Source: Notospermus geniculatus (lineage: Eukaryota; Nemertea; Pilidiophora; Heteronemertea; Lineidae). Taken from it: 64,000 nt of DNA. The position numbers and the translations under genes are program-made. Numbering within the stretch: position 1 is the stretch's first letter; every line of letters begins with the position of its first letter. The notes beneath the pieces are model-generated. The model saw nothing but the letters and a program-made list of their open reading frames with translations, had not been told where the DNA came from and ran no database searches. Location of the stretch: positions 38,454 through 102,453 of the forward strand of contig NMRB01000603.1 of the NCBI GenBank assembly GCA_002633025.1. Direction: 5' to 3'. Positions 1 to 9,418 of the stretch are shown piece by piece.

Positions 1-522
1 ATATTTAGGAAGAAAGTTGAGATATTCCTCGAAACCAAAGCTATTCTTAAATCATAATGCGGATTTATTCAACACTGCCACCTATCATCCAACGAAGCAA
101 TTTATCTGGGTAACTTGCGCACGTGCTCCACCATGTTTACGTCAACAACAGCCCTGATTGGGTGTATGCAAATGAGATAAGGTTGGTGTCCCGAACTCAT
201 GTGGGAAAAAAAATTTCGCCCCCGGGTGCCCCCCCGCCAAAGTCTACGCCCGCCCCTCGAAACTGCATCCAGATTTTTGGTTTATTTGAGTAGCCAAGGC
301 CTACATACAAGGCAGACAAGATCAACCTGTGAAAAATCTGCAAAATTGCCCAAGAAATCAAGAAATTGGAACCAAAAATATCAGTCTGCAGTTTTGTTAG
401 TTTGTGGTCTAGCAATTACCTAGACTGGTTCCTCTTTTTGCCGCTACACTACCTCGGCGCTCATTTCTGCGCCTGCGTACTGGAGCACAGACCTCGTGGT
501 TCCGTTCGAAAAGGCTGTGAAA
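1..522. other. 5' flank and probable promoter/5' UTR of NOP58
   Basis: No coding exon is seen. The last 100 bases before the NOP58 start contain a GC-rich stretch with a sequence resembling an NRF1 site (TGCGCCTGCGTA, 468-479) and a pyrimidine tract at 431-438. Both are weak motif matches only. The short ORFs here have no recognisable product. Confidence 0.35.
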
Positions 523-3500
523 ATGCTGGTCCTCTTTGAAACACCGGCAGGTTATGCCATTTTCAAGGTGAACAAACAAATAAAACCCATGTCTATTTAA
601 AATTGAACTTGTCTAGATTACTTTCAGTGTTTGTTGTTTCGAAATCGACGCCCCGATCGCGAGATATTTGATCTTGTTTGCCCCGAATTTTCGGTCCGTA
701 TGCAGGTTGCGGACAGCGCCATCTATCGGCGTAGTGTATGTATGTAGGCCTACATGTGTTGTTGTAGGCATGCACGTTGTCCGAAGCCTATGTGTAGGCC
801 TATATTCTGCTTCTCTTTTCCAGCTTCTCGATGAGAAAAAGTTACACAAGGCAGAAAATATCTATCTCGACTTCGAAACTCCTGAAAAAGCAGCAAATGT
901 GTAAGTGTCGGAAAAATAGACGTGTAGGCTATGCCGGTGCAACAAGTTACAACGAAAGATTCCCTTCTTCCAAAATGACGAGAAAAACTCAGGGTTTCTC
1001 TGAACTCTGAAAAGGGCAAAAAGTGCGATGTTTCGCATTGATCAGCTCAGATGACGTCACTTTGGTGGACCCTCCTGTTGCATTCGCAAATTCTCTTTGT
1101 CATTACACCATAACTTCCTCTCTCTTTCAGGGTTAAATTGAAGTCATTCTCAAAGTTCAAAGACACGACAGAGGCCCTTGCAGGTTGGTATATCGTTAAC
1201 CCTCTCCGTGCCAGTGGTGATCACATCATAAACAGAAAAATGTAGGCCTTATCTGGTAATCAGTTTTGTGAAATTGAGGAAGCCTGGTCACATTGGTATT
1301 CAGTGGGAAGTACTCTAATATGAGAGCTTTCCATTGGCTACTTATGTGACATTCATCGCGACATGTAGAATACCATTTACAGCCTTTTAAATTGGATGAT
1401 GGCAATGTCTCCTAACCATAATACATCTATTTCTGCAGCTGCAACTGCTGCAGTGGAAGGCAAGATGGGTAAAGGTTTGAAGAAGATGCTGAAAAAGATT
1501 GTAGCAAAGGAAGCACATGAAGAACTAGCGGTATCTGATGCTAAATTAGGGAACATAATCAAAGTAGGGTGATATTTGTGGTTAGAAGCCACAACGGTTC
1601 TGGTGTACAATCTTGTTTAATAGTCTGTTGGTTTATCTGCTTTCCTTGGGGTTCCTGTACTTATTTAACTTTTTTTGTGTTGGGTGATATCGTCATTAAT
1701 GCTTGGTTCCAATTGTCTGGTCGTTTCAAGTCATTTGCATGAAGAATAGCTGTAGCTTGAATTATCAAAAACTTATTAACTTAGATATATGGCGAAGTAT
1801 TTTCTCCAATGTTATAAGTGCTAATGTACGTTCTGTGATTTCTACCAGGTTCACTTTGAGAAGCAGTACAAAATAACCTATTCCCCTATGATTTTAGGAA
1901 AAACTGGACCTGCAATGTGTATCAAACTCGGCGGTCCATGAACTAATGAGGGGAATTCGTGCACAGATGGATAGTTTAGTGACCATTCCTGAGAAAGAGA
2001 TGTCTGCGATGGCTTTGGGTTTAGCTCATAGGTAAGCCCTAGTCAGTTCTTCTGTGAGAGGGGCTCAACCTTTTCCAGCTGAGGAGGCCCAGTGATTCCA
2101 ACTAATGAATCTTACCATTCAAAGTTAGAATTAGGATTTGGGGTCACCAGTTAGAATTAGGATTTGGGATCACCAGTTAGAATTAGGATTTGGGGTCACC
2201 AGTTAGAATTAGGATTTGGGGTCACCAGTTAGAATTAGGATTTGGGGTCACCAGTTAGAATTAGGATTTGGGATCACCAGTTAGAATTAGGATTTGGGGT
2301 CACCAGTTAGAATTAGGATTTGGGATCACCAGTTAGAATAAGGATATTTGGGGTCACCAGTTTGATTTAGGATTTTGGAGATTAGGATTTAGAAGTAGAA
2401 TGAAGGATTATTTTCTGTTATTTCAGTTTATCAAGATACAAGTTGAAGTTCAGCCCTGATAAAGTTGACACGATGATTGTCCAGGCCATTTGTAAGTATA
2501 ACCTCAGTTTTCATGGGTATTTACTGCCCTATGTTGTGCGAAATGTGCCTTAGCCTCAATGATTAGGAAAAAAGTAGTGGCCTGAAATTCTGACATGAGT
2601 CGGCAGTATGTGGTCAAAAAAACTAATGAGAGGCTATATTGTATCTCTCCCAATAGAAGATAAAGGTGTATGCAAAAATAAATATCAGGACTTCTGATTT
2701 TCTCCTTTAGCTTTGCTTGATGATCTCGACAAGGAACTGAATAATTATGTCATGCGAGCGAGAGAATGGTACGGATGGCATTTCCCTGAACTTGGTAAAG
2801 TGATCACAGACAACTTGGCTTTCGCTCGAGTTGTTAAAACTATTGGTAAGTAACTGAACCCTATCTTGAGTCGTACTGTGTAGTTTGAAGCAGCGGTGAT
2901 GATCCCAGTATAAAGCAGCTGGTGATGATACTTGTATCAGATGAAGCAGCTGGTGTTGATACTTGTATCAGATGAAGCAGCTGGTGATGATACTTTTATC
3001 AGATGAAGCAGCTGGTGTTGATACTTGTATCAGATGAAGCAGCCGATGATGATCCCAGTATTCAGATGAAGATGAAGATTAACCCATCGTCACTATCTCT
3101 ACTGAGGCTGCTTCATCAAAAAATTGAAAAATTCTGACTGGGCCTTGAGCAAAAACAAAAAGTTACCACATGCACTGTGTTCAGATATCTTGTCTGCGGA
3201 TCATGTGTGGTTTTACCGTTGGCCATGAGCAATCCGCAGTCATGCCTATTTTTGCTTAGTATGTTTGCCTTTGAATTCAGCAGTGAAAGGTGTTCGAAAA
3301 TTTTGCAAAAATGACAGCTATTCGATTCTGTTGAATTTCCTCTTTTCAGGTGACCGCAAAAATTGTGCAAAAACGGATCTGTCGTCAATTCTTCCCGAGG
3401 AAGTCGAACAGGAAGTCAAGGAAGTCGCCGAAATCTCGATGGGAACAGAAGTCTCAGAAGAAGATATAACCAATGTGATATTTCTCTGCGAACAGGTAAC

Positions 3501-6442
3501 ATTGGACTTACAGCGTTTTAACCCGGTTGCATGTTATTTCTAAAAACCTGTTGTACTCTGCCAATGATGTATACCATTTGTTATCTAATGCTACTGTAAA
3601 TGATGAAAAATGTTTCGTCACTACCACTGAGGCAGGCTAACAGCAGTTCTGATACTCCAGAAACGTCTAGTACTTCACTGTTTTTCCTATTTTTCAGAAA
3701 TTTGAGACTTCCTGACTGTGTTCGTCTCTCACGCCTGTCATTTGTTTGTCTTTCAGGTGATAGAAATCATGGAATACCGTACACAACTCTACGACTACTT
3801 AAAGAATCGTATGATGGCAGTCGCTCCAAATCTGACCGTACTTGTCGGTGAACTGGTTGGTGCTCGGTTGATTGCTCATGCAGGTATGGAAATAATAACC
3901 CTTTGTTTTCACCTACCTATGTCCCTCACACCTGAAGTGAACCTGTGAGGTGAATTCCAGAAAAATACACCGATTTTGATACGCAGCTTATGATGAACTT
4001 CTATTTTCTGATGCTGATGATGAATCTTTATCGTCACTATCTCTTCTGATGCTGCAAATAAAAACAATTCAAGTTCCACCTGAGGTTGTCAGTTTATTAC
4101 CTACACTCTGTTCCAAAATAAACATATTCACTACCATCGTACATGTGTACATATTATAGACCATCAAAAGTATCCATTATTATTTTACCTTCAGGCTCTT
4201 TAATGAACCTAGCCAAACACCCTTCGTCGACGGTCCAGATTCTCGGTGCAGAGAAAGCCTTATTCAGAGCTTTAAAGACGAAACACGACACGCCCAAATA
4301 TGGTCTTATTTATCATGCATCGCTTGTTGGGCAGACGACACCAAAAAATAAAGGAAAGGTAAGTATATGATTCCGTTTGTTCACTTTCATTCGTTAATTG
4401 AGATATCTCAGATAAAATGTATGGTCGATGGGGAGCAGTCCAGAAGCTTTAACCCTTTAGGCCTCAGTGAATAAAAAATACGTGGTCAGATCCCCTCACA
4501 ATGGCCTACACCGGCTTGCCAAATTCGGCTAGTTCACAACCCGTTGTTAAGATGGCGCTTCCATCGGCCGTCGCAGGCCGGCTTGAGGATCTATCATCAT
4601 TGAGATGTAAGCTTATTGAAGTTCCGGAAAATATTTAAGGAGCCAGATCCAATTTTTGTAAAATTTCTAGGGGGCCGGTGGCGGCCGTTATGAGGCCTAA
4701 AGGGTTAAAGAAAAGAATCCACTAATGTCTGTTTCCTCCTACATGTAAATGAAATGTAATATCTTTCTGTTTCAGATTTCGCGTATGTTGGCAGCTAAGA
4801 CGTCCCTAGCCATCCGAGTGGATGCCCTTGGAGAGGACGTCGACAATGAACTCGGTATTGAACACAGAGCGAAATTAGAATCCAGATTACGGGCTCTAGA
4901 GGAAGGAGGGGTAAGTCCTGATAAATCGTTCATTTCCGTGCATTTTAGCTGGAAATTTTCAGGAAATATTGTTCCCTGTTGTCCGAAGTTCTCTTGTCCA
5001 CAGCCTCAGTGATTAGTAAAAAGTAGTGGCCTGAAGTTCTGATAATTATTGTCAGAACTGTGTGGTCAAACATAATAATGAGAGGCTAGTTTTTGTCTTG
5101 TATGTAAGTGCTTAGAAAATTTTATGACCTGGTGTCCCTCTCCTTGGCTCAACCTGTTGTTGCTCAAACGAGACGACCGTAGCAAGGCATCGCATTGTGT
5201 CCTTGACCCTGTTCACATTGCTAAACGCGTGATCACCTGAAGTAATTCTGAGTCACAGTGGTCTAGTGGTTCGGGTCTCAGACGAGTGGTCCTGGGTTCG
5301 AACCCTATGGTGGTGTGAGGCATTGGGCAAGTCTCTTTACCTCACTGGCCTCTCTCCACCCAGGTGTATAAATGGGTCAGAAATGCTCAGATTGCAGCGT
5401 TGAATGAGCAGCTCATCTGAGTTCTACTGAAAGGTTTCAGGATAGACTGGGGTTAAAGTGAAAATTCGGATGACACCTCTACTGTTGTTGATATCAGACT
5501 ATATATAAACCCAAAACTTCAACGTTCTAACTTTATCAAACTTTCAGTTGAGAAAGATCAGTGGCAGTGGAAAAAAGATGGCAAAATGGGACAAGTACTC
5601 GGCCAAGAGTGAAGTCAAGACGTACAATCCAGCGGCAGACTCGACGCTACCCAACGTTCCAAAGAAGAGAAAGTTTGAGGAAGATAGTGATGAACCAATA
5701 CCAAATGGAGATTCACCGAAGAAGAAGAAGATTAAGAAAGAAATTAAAGAAGAACCAGTAGATGGTGAGTGCTCAACTGTCGTGCCTCGTCATTATCACG
5801 TCCGATTAGCAAGCAGCAGGTTCCAGGTTCGAATCCCGAGCCGTGTGGGATTAATTATCCCTGGCTCTTCAGTCCGTCCCATGGGACAGTAAGCTGTGGT
5901 GCCCTGCACCTTGTGCTTTTGCAAGGGCAAGTAAAAGACACCATCCAAGTGAGGAACATGAGTAGCTTGAGATGGCCTCTTCCATACTTACCAAGGCCAA
6001 TAACGCTATGGCTTCTGCCCTGATGGAAAAATCTGATACAATACAATGTCTCAGAAAGCCACATCTTTTGTGAAGAAGTGAGGATTGTTTAAGCCGAAAA
6101 GATGTCAGCCAATGATGTATATAACCAAACGTTCTTACTATATAACATGATGATAAAATATTCGTCACTACCACTGAGGCTGACTTTTGTGGTGGAAATG
6201 TTGCAGTTCCACGTCCATGTACTTGTTCTGGTGCTTATTTTAAGAAATTCTGCCCTCTATTTTCAGTTGACGAACCTGCCCCAGAGGAAACGGAGAAAAA
6301 GAAGAAGAAAAAGAAAAAGAAGCGGGAATCGGAAGCTGCTGAGGCGGATACGACGATGGAGACTTCACAACTTGAGGATACCGTCGAGGAGGGATCGGAG
6401 AAAAAGAAAAAGAAGAAAAAAAAGAAAGTGAAGGACGAATGA
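523..6442 (+). CDS. NOP58: NOP58, core protein of box C/D snoRNPs (13 coding exons)
   Basis: Nucleolar protein that, with NOP56, fibrillarin and SNU13, forms box C/D snoRNPs for rRNA 2'-O-methylation. Coding exons: 523-567, 824-900, 1131-1183, 1439-1563, 1898-2031, 2427-2491, 2711-2845, 3350-3495, 3757-3883, 4195-4358, 4776-4910, 5548-5764, 6267-6442. All junctions are GT-AG with matching phase and give 532 residues; the animal family is about 530. Recognisable segments are the N-terminus [15 protein letters not shown], the block [13 protein letters not shown], the Nop-domain core [13 protein letters not shown] followed by [17 protein letters not shown], and a lysine-rich tail with two long KKKK runs. 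The start gives the canonical MLVLFET N-terminus. A poly(A) signal AATAAA lies at 6803-6808. Six introns hold box C/D snoRNA candidates, so host and cargo act in the same particle. Identity is near certain; exon ends are read by eye. Confidence 0.97.
2126..2366 (+). repeat. 26-bp minisatellite in NOP58 intron 5
   Basis: About nine head-to-tail copies of a unit reading roughly TTAGAATTAGGATTTGGGG then TCACCAG, with G/A variants. It lies between exons 5 and 6 and shows no coding frame. Confidence 0.9.
2551..2636 (+). ncRNA. Candidate box C/D snoRNA in NOP58 intron 6 (family 2)
   Basis: Perfect 7-bp terminal stem TAGCCTC (2551-2557) with GAGGCTA (2630-2636). It encloses a C-like box ATGATTA (2559-2565), an internal CTGA (2582-2585, D' position) and a terminal ATGA where box D is expected. 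The 3' end is 74 nt from the intron 3' splice site, as is typical of intronic snoRNAs processed by exonucleases. Box C and box D each differ by one base from consensus, which lowers confidence. A second copy sits in intron 11 with the same layout, and its C-like box differs only at the first (R) position, which argues the structure is real. The rRNA target was not identified. Confidence 0.6.
2887..3032 (+). repeat. 31-bp tandem array derived from the 5' half of the adjacent snoRNA
   Basis: About five units of the form GATGAAGCAGCTGGTGNTGA plus ACTTGTATCA lie directly upstream of the intron 7 snoRNA. Each unit repeats its 5' stem (GATGAAGCAGC) and C-box region. Confidence 0.8.
3033..3117 (+). 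ncRNA. Box C/D snoRNA in NOP58 intron 7 (family 1a)
   Basis: A perfect 12-bp terminal stem, GATGAAGCAGCC (3033-3044) with GGCTGCTTCATC (3106-3117), flanks box C ATGATGA (3046-3052) and box D CTGA (3102-3105). A C'-like ATGAAGA follows the middle. The guide upstream of box D is TCGTCACTATCTCTA. It can pair, with G-U wobbles, to the conserved 18S rRNA stretch GGUAGUGACGA and the bases before it (recalled from memory). Vertebrate NOP58 introns also host box C/D snoRNAs. Confidence 0.85.
3558..3635 (+). ncRNA. Box C/D snoRNA in NOP58 intron 8 (family 1b)
   Basis: Terminal stem CTGCC (3558-3562) with GGCAG (3631-3635). Box C is ATGATGT (3564-3570), C' is ATGATGA (3600-3606) and box D is CTGA (3627-3630). 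The guide next to box D is TTCGTCACTACCA, a perfect Watson-Crick complement of UGGUAGUGACGAA; all but possibly its first base matches the conserved 18S sequence as I recall it. By the box D+5 rule the modified base would be the A in GGUAGUG. The 3' end is 121 nt from the 3' splice site. Confidence 0.82.
3983..4055 (+). ncRNA. Box C/D snoRNA in NOP58 intron 9 (family 1a)
   Basis: Terminal stem GCAGC (3983-3987) with GCTGC (4051-4055). It has a complete set of boxes: C ATGATGA (3990-3996), D' CTGA (4008-4011), C' TGATGA (4015-4020) and D CTGA (4046-4049). The guide TCGTCACTATCTCTT is almost identical to that of the intron 7 snoRNA. The 3' end is 139 nt from the 3' splice site. This is the most canonical of the six. 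Confidence 0.88.
4453..4704. mobile_element. piggyBac-like MITE in NOP58 intron 10
   Basis: A 252-bp element with perfect terminal inverted repeats CCCTTTAGGCCTCA and its reverse complement, flanked by TTAA at 4449-4452 and 4705-4708. TTAA target duplication plus CCC/GGG ends is the piggyBac signature. No transposase is present. Confidence 0.85.
5002..5087 (+). ncRNA. Candidate box C/D snoRNA in NOP58 intron 11 (family 2)
   Basis: Paralogue of the intron 6 candidate. Stem AGCCTC (5002-5007) with GAGGCT (5082-5087), C-like box GTGATTA (5009-5015), D' CTGA (5031-5034), terminal ATGA (5078-5081). The shared segment AGTAGTGGC just before D' is a possible guide. The 3' end is 460 nt from the 3' splice site, but a SINE of about 270 bp fills most of that distance. 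Confidence 0.6.
5254..5522 (+). mobile_element. tRNA-derived SINE, family 1, in NOP58 intron 11
   Basis: The head contains a pol III A-box-like GTGGTCTAGTGG and a B box GGTTCGAACCC. The body matches, in inverse orientation, a second copy at 37308-37577, including the shared tail TTGTTGATATCAGACTATA. Confidence 0.85.
5788..6041 (+). mobile_element. tRNA-derived SINE, family 2, in NOP58 intron 12
   Basis: A B box GGTTCGAATCCCG is followed by a body (AAGTGAGGAACATGAGTAGC and flanks) that recurs at about 33695-33853. It starts about 25 bases after the exon 12 splice donor. Confidence 0.75.
6104..6184 (+). ncRNA. Box C/D snoRNA in NOP58 intron 12 (family 1b)
   Basis: Perfect 7-bp terminal stem GTCAGCC (6104-6110) with GGCTGAC (6178-6184). 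Box C is ATGATGT (6112-6118), C' is ATGATGA (6147-6153) and D is CTGA (6174-6177). The guide TTCGTCACTACCA is identical to the intron 8 snoRNA, so the two are redundant isoforms. The 3' end is 82 nt from the 3' splice site. Confidence 0.87.
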
Positions 6443-7769
6443 TAGATATGAATCACTGTTTGAGGTTCACATAGACTTTATCGTTATTTTCCACCTGGGG
6501 TGTTGAAGGGAATGATATATCATTAATCATGTTACAAATTAAAAGGGGACTAAAAAGATGGCATCTGGCCCCTGTGTGGTACATGTGCATGTATCCTTTC
6601 TGTTTTGTTCTCCGAGGTTTTCTAGCGATGCCAGTAATGCATTTCAGAGGATCGTAAATATTCCTTCGAAATGGTCACTATTCAGTTTCTTCAGAGAATT
6701 ACAGTGAATTTGTTTAGCTTTCCCTTATACATGTACCAACTTCACTAGGTGGTCCATCATCAAATTTAAGGAATATAATGTACACTCTATATGTGTTCAG
6801 ATAATAAATTGATTTTATACTTATAAGCTGGAGTTGATATTTGGTGTATTGATAGCTGCGGTTTAAGTTGTAGTCCTTCTTCTCCAACTGATTTTGTTGA
6901 ATCAGCCTTTTGTCATTCTTGGCAGCTTCAGGAGGAGCCCACACAAGCTCCTCCAATACATATAGCAGCAAAAATTTGGCTGCGATTTCTTATGTGGATT
7001 GAATGAAGCTTTCAACTTGATCCCGTCTTGATGGATAGGTTTGTTCCTGTCATCTCCAACAGATGGTGCCACTGCAACATTGGGCTGTGCGTACTGGTAT
7101 GTGGTTGCATTTTTTTGCACCACCCTGTGTATACTGTGATCTATTCCAAGAATCTCGCCTTCCCACTACTCCATGGAGAAGTGGTTGGTATGTACAGTTC
7201 TGTGAATGCATGCAAATGCAGTTAGTCGCATACGGTACCGGTACATGTAAAGGGGAGCTCATGCTTACATGCTTCTCATGCAAACTAAGTACCGGTACTG
7301 CACTCCGGCAACATTTTTCCAACATTCAGGGTACTGGTTGGCCTGCCTGGTACTGGTAACAAGACCTTGTTTGACGAGTGTTGAACTTGTTCAAATGCTG
7401 CTATAATTTGTAGGCCAGTGTAGGCCTATACACCGTCAAAAGACCATGTTGCTCAGGAATGTTGTTCAAATGTTGCCAGTGTACACATGCAGTTTTAAGG
7501 CAGACAGAAATGAAACTGAACTTTGCTTTGCCTTATTTGTTGATTTATTGCTTGCAGGCGGTGATTAACAAATGTATCAACTATATAAATTCCATATCAC
7601 AAGATACATCCGGTACCGGTACTGGTACCGGGAACATTTATTAACGATGATCCAGTCAGTTACACCACAGAAAATCCTAGAGATCAAATATCCTACAAAA
7701 AAATCACCATCTAAAAATAATCATATCTGAGCTACCACAGAATATGAATGTTTCAAAAATAGCACACAA

Positions 7770-7956
7770 TTGCTTAAGTACCATAGGTCAAGAAATGGTG
7801 AAGCTGTCCCCCCTGATAGGATGTCCCCCAAAACTACATTTATGGACTTAGCGGCACCATTGAATTGGACTCTAGGGAGACCAAGATCCTTAATCCTGTG
7901 ACAAACAATGCAGGGGGACATCAGAAAGACGGGGGCATTAGATTCTATCACACCGG
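7770..7956. mobile_element. MITE copy with GGTGTGATAGAATCTAAT end
   Basis: The right end (GGGGCATTAGATTCTATCAC) matches the ends of related elements at about 41600-41780 and 59025-59215, which have clear inverted ends GGTGNNATAGAANCTAAT. The left end here is decayed. Confidence 0.55.
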
Positions 7957-8970
7957 TAGCGTTGGTTTTTCACAGTTCCATCCCTGCTGTCAGATTGACA
8001 GATCCATTTTCAGCGGCCAAACTGTGGATGGCACTCATCGGTTAAATAAATTTTGAAAACTAAAGAATATTTAACATGAAATATTGAAATAGCACATAAG
8101 CATGTAAATATTTATATGTATTGTTAAACAATTCAAGGAATGTCTTCTTAAATATATGCGGGAAGTGTGCTTTCATGTAGGCTACATAATAGGTGGTGGT
8201 GGTACACACACCAGCATCAACAATAATATAGCATCACTACAGGCACCGGTGGGATATTCCACAAACATGACAAAGTACTCGCAAATTTTCACTCACGATT
8301 GCAGTACGCATGGAATATATTAATTCACAAATGCAAAGTCCAAACTAATTCAAATGAAATACAAAGTGTATATTTTGTATTACAAATGCAAAACAAACTG
8401 TAGATTATACTGGTATACATCTACCGGTAACAATCACAGACAAAGCCAGGAAGCATAAAGCTGAATAACATAATTATATGGTAACTAGCACATCACGTAC
8501 GGTACTCTTGCCAGCTACATATATGTGGCAAGTAGGCCTACCGGTAGGCTTTTGTTATTCGCACTAAAACTGTGCTCGCACACTATAATGTTGTGTAATG
8601 TGGAAAGTAATGATGTGTAAACTAACAGTTAGCATACACGGCATATGACTGACCTACACAGCATTATAGTTAGTAACTATAATGCTGTGTACGTCAATCA
8701 GAATGCCGTCGTTTTGCTTCAAAAGCAGCATCAACTTGATATCAGTACCGGTACCATGATCACAGTTTCTCCATGCAATCGCATGGTCACAGTGAGATCC
8801 ATAAGTTGTATAATTAAGCTGTATAGTTGGAATGATGAACTATCAAAACGTTTATTTTTTAATTTCGGTGGGAATGTTGATTTGGTGGGACTAGTGATTG
8901 TTGACTAGCAATCATGCCATGATACCGGTACATGTTAAGTTTCAATAGGGATGCCAGCCTTTTTGTAACA

Positions 8971-9035
8971 TACCGGTACCGGTATATATCAGGTACCATA
9001 CCGGTACCGGTACCGGTACCGGTACCGGTACCGGG
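8971..9035. repeat. (ACCGGT)n microsatellite
   Basis: Self-complementary hexamer runs around 9000-9033. Shorter runs occur at 7612-7630, 9526-9544 and elsewhere. Confidence 0.95.
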
Positions 9036-9153
9036 TATACATCAAGATTTTTTTCGGTTTGCAGGACGCCATACTTCGATGGTTTTGATACCTGGTGAAT
9101 GCAAGAATACCGAATGCAAATCCATTGAGCTGTCTTGATCTCATGATGATTAA

Positions 9154-9401
9154 AGGGCGATAGGCAGCCAGCGATTAGGCTCATTAAGTCTGGTCACTTC
9201 ATGGCACTAGCCCTAATATGTGACAACTGACAACTTATGGATTTTGGCTCAGATGTTGAAGTTTTAGTGGACCATACAACGTGTACTGGGTACCGGGTAT
9301 TTTAATTGCAATACATGTCAGAGTTGTACCGTATATGCCAACCGATCGCTGTAATGAGCACATATCAAAATGCCAATGAGATGGCTGCCTTTAGGGTCCC
9401 T
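9154..9401. mobile_element. TTAA-flanked MITE in the FADS 3' UTR
   Basis: Flanked by TTAA (9150-9153, 9402-9405). Ends are AGGGCGATAGGCAGCC and the inverse of AGGGACCCTAAAGGCAGCC. It starts about 18 bases past the FADS stop codon. A sister copy is at 11796-12008. Confidence 0.75.
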
Positions 9402-9418
9402 TTAAGTGGCAGTAGGCT

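Larger units (their letters stand above)
6443..9418. other. Convergent intergenic region, NOP58 3' UTR and FADS 3' UTR
   Basis: Holds the NOP58 3' UTR (AATAAA 6803-6808) and, on the minus strand, the FADS 3' UTR; a possible minus-strand AATAAA is at 8851-8856. ACCGGT microsatellites (densest 8971-9035) and MITEs are present. No further coding exon was found. Confidence 0.6.

Noticed and set aside
5254-5330. Possible functional tRNA gene
   Set aside because: It has A- and B-box-like motifs but no complete cloverleaf, and the body matches a second dispersed copy, so it is a SINE head.
6102-6456. Arginine-rich and phenylalanine-rich frames over the NOP58 last exon
   Set aside because: Frame-shifted or antisense readings of the lysine-rich NOP58 tail.
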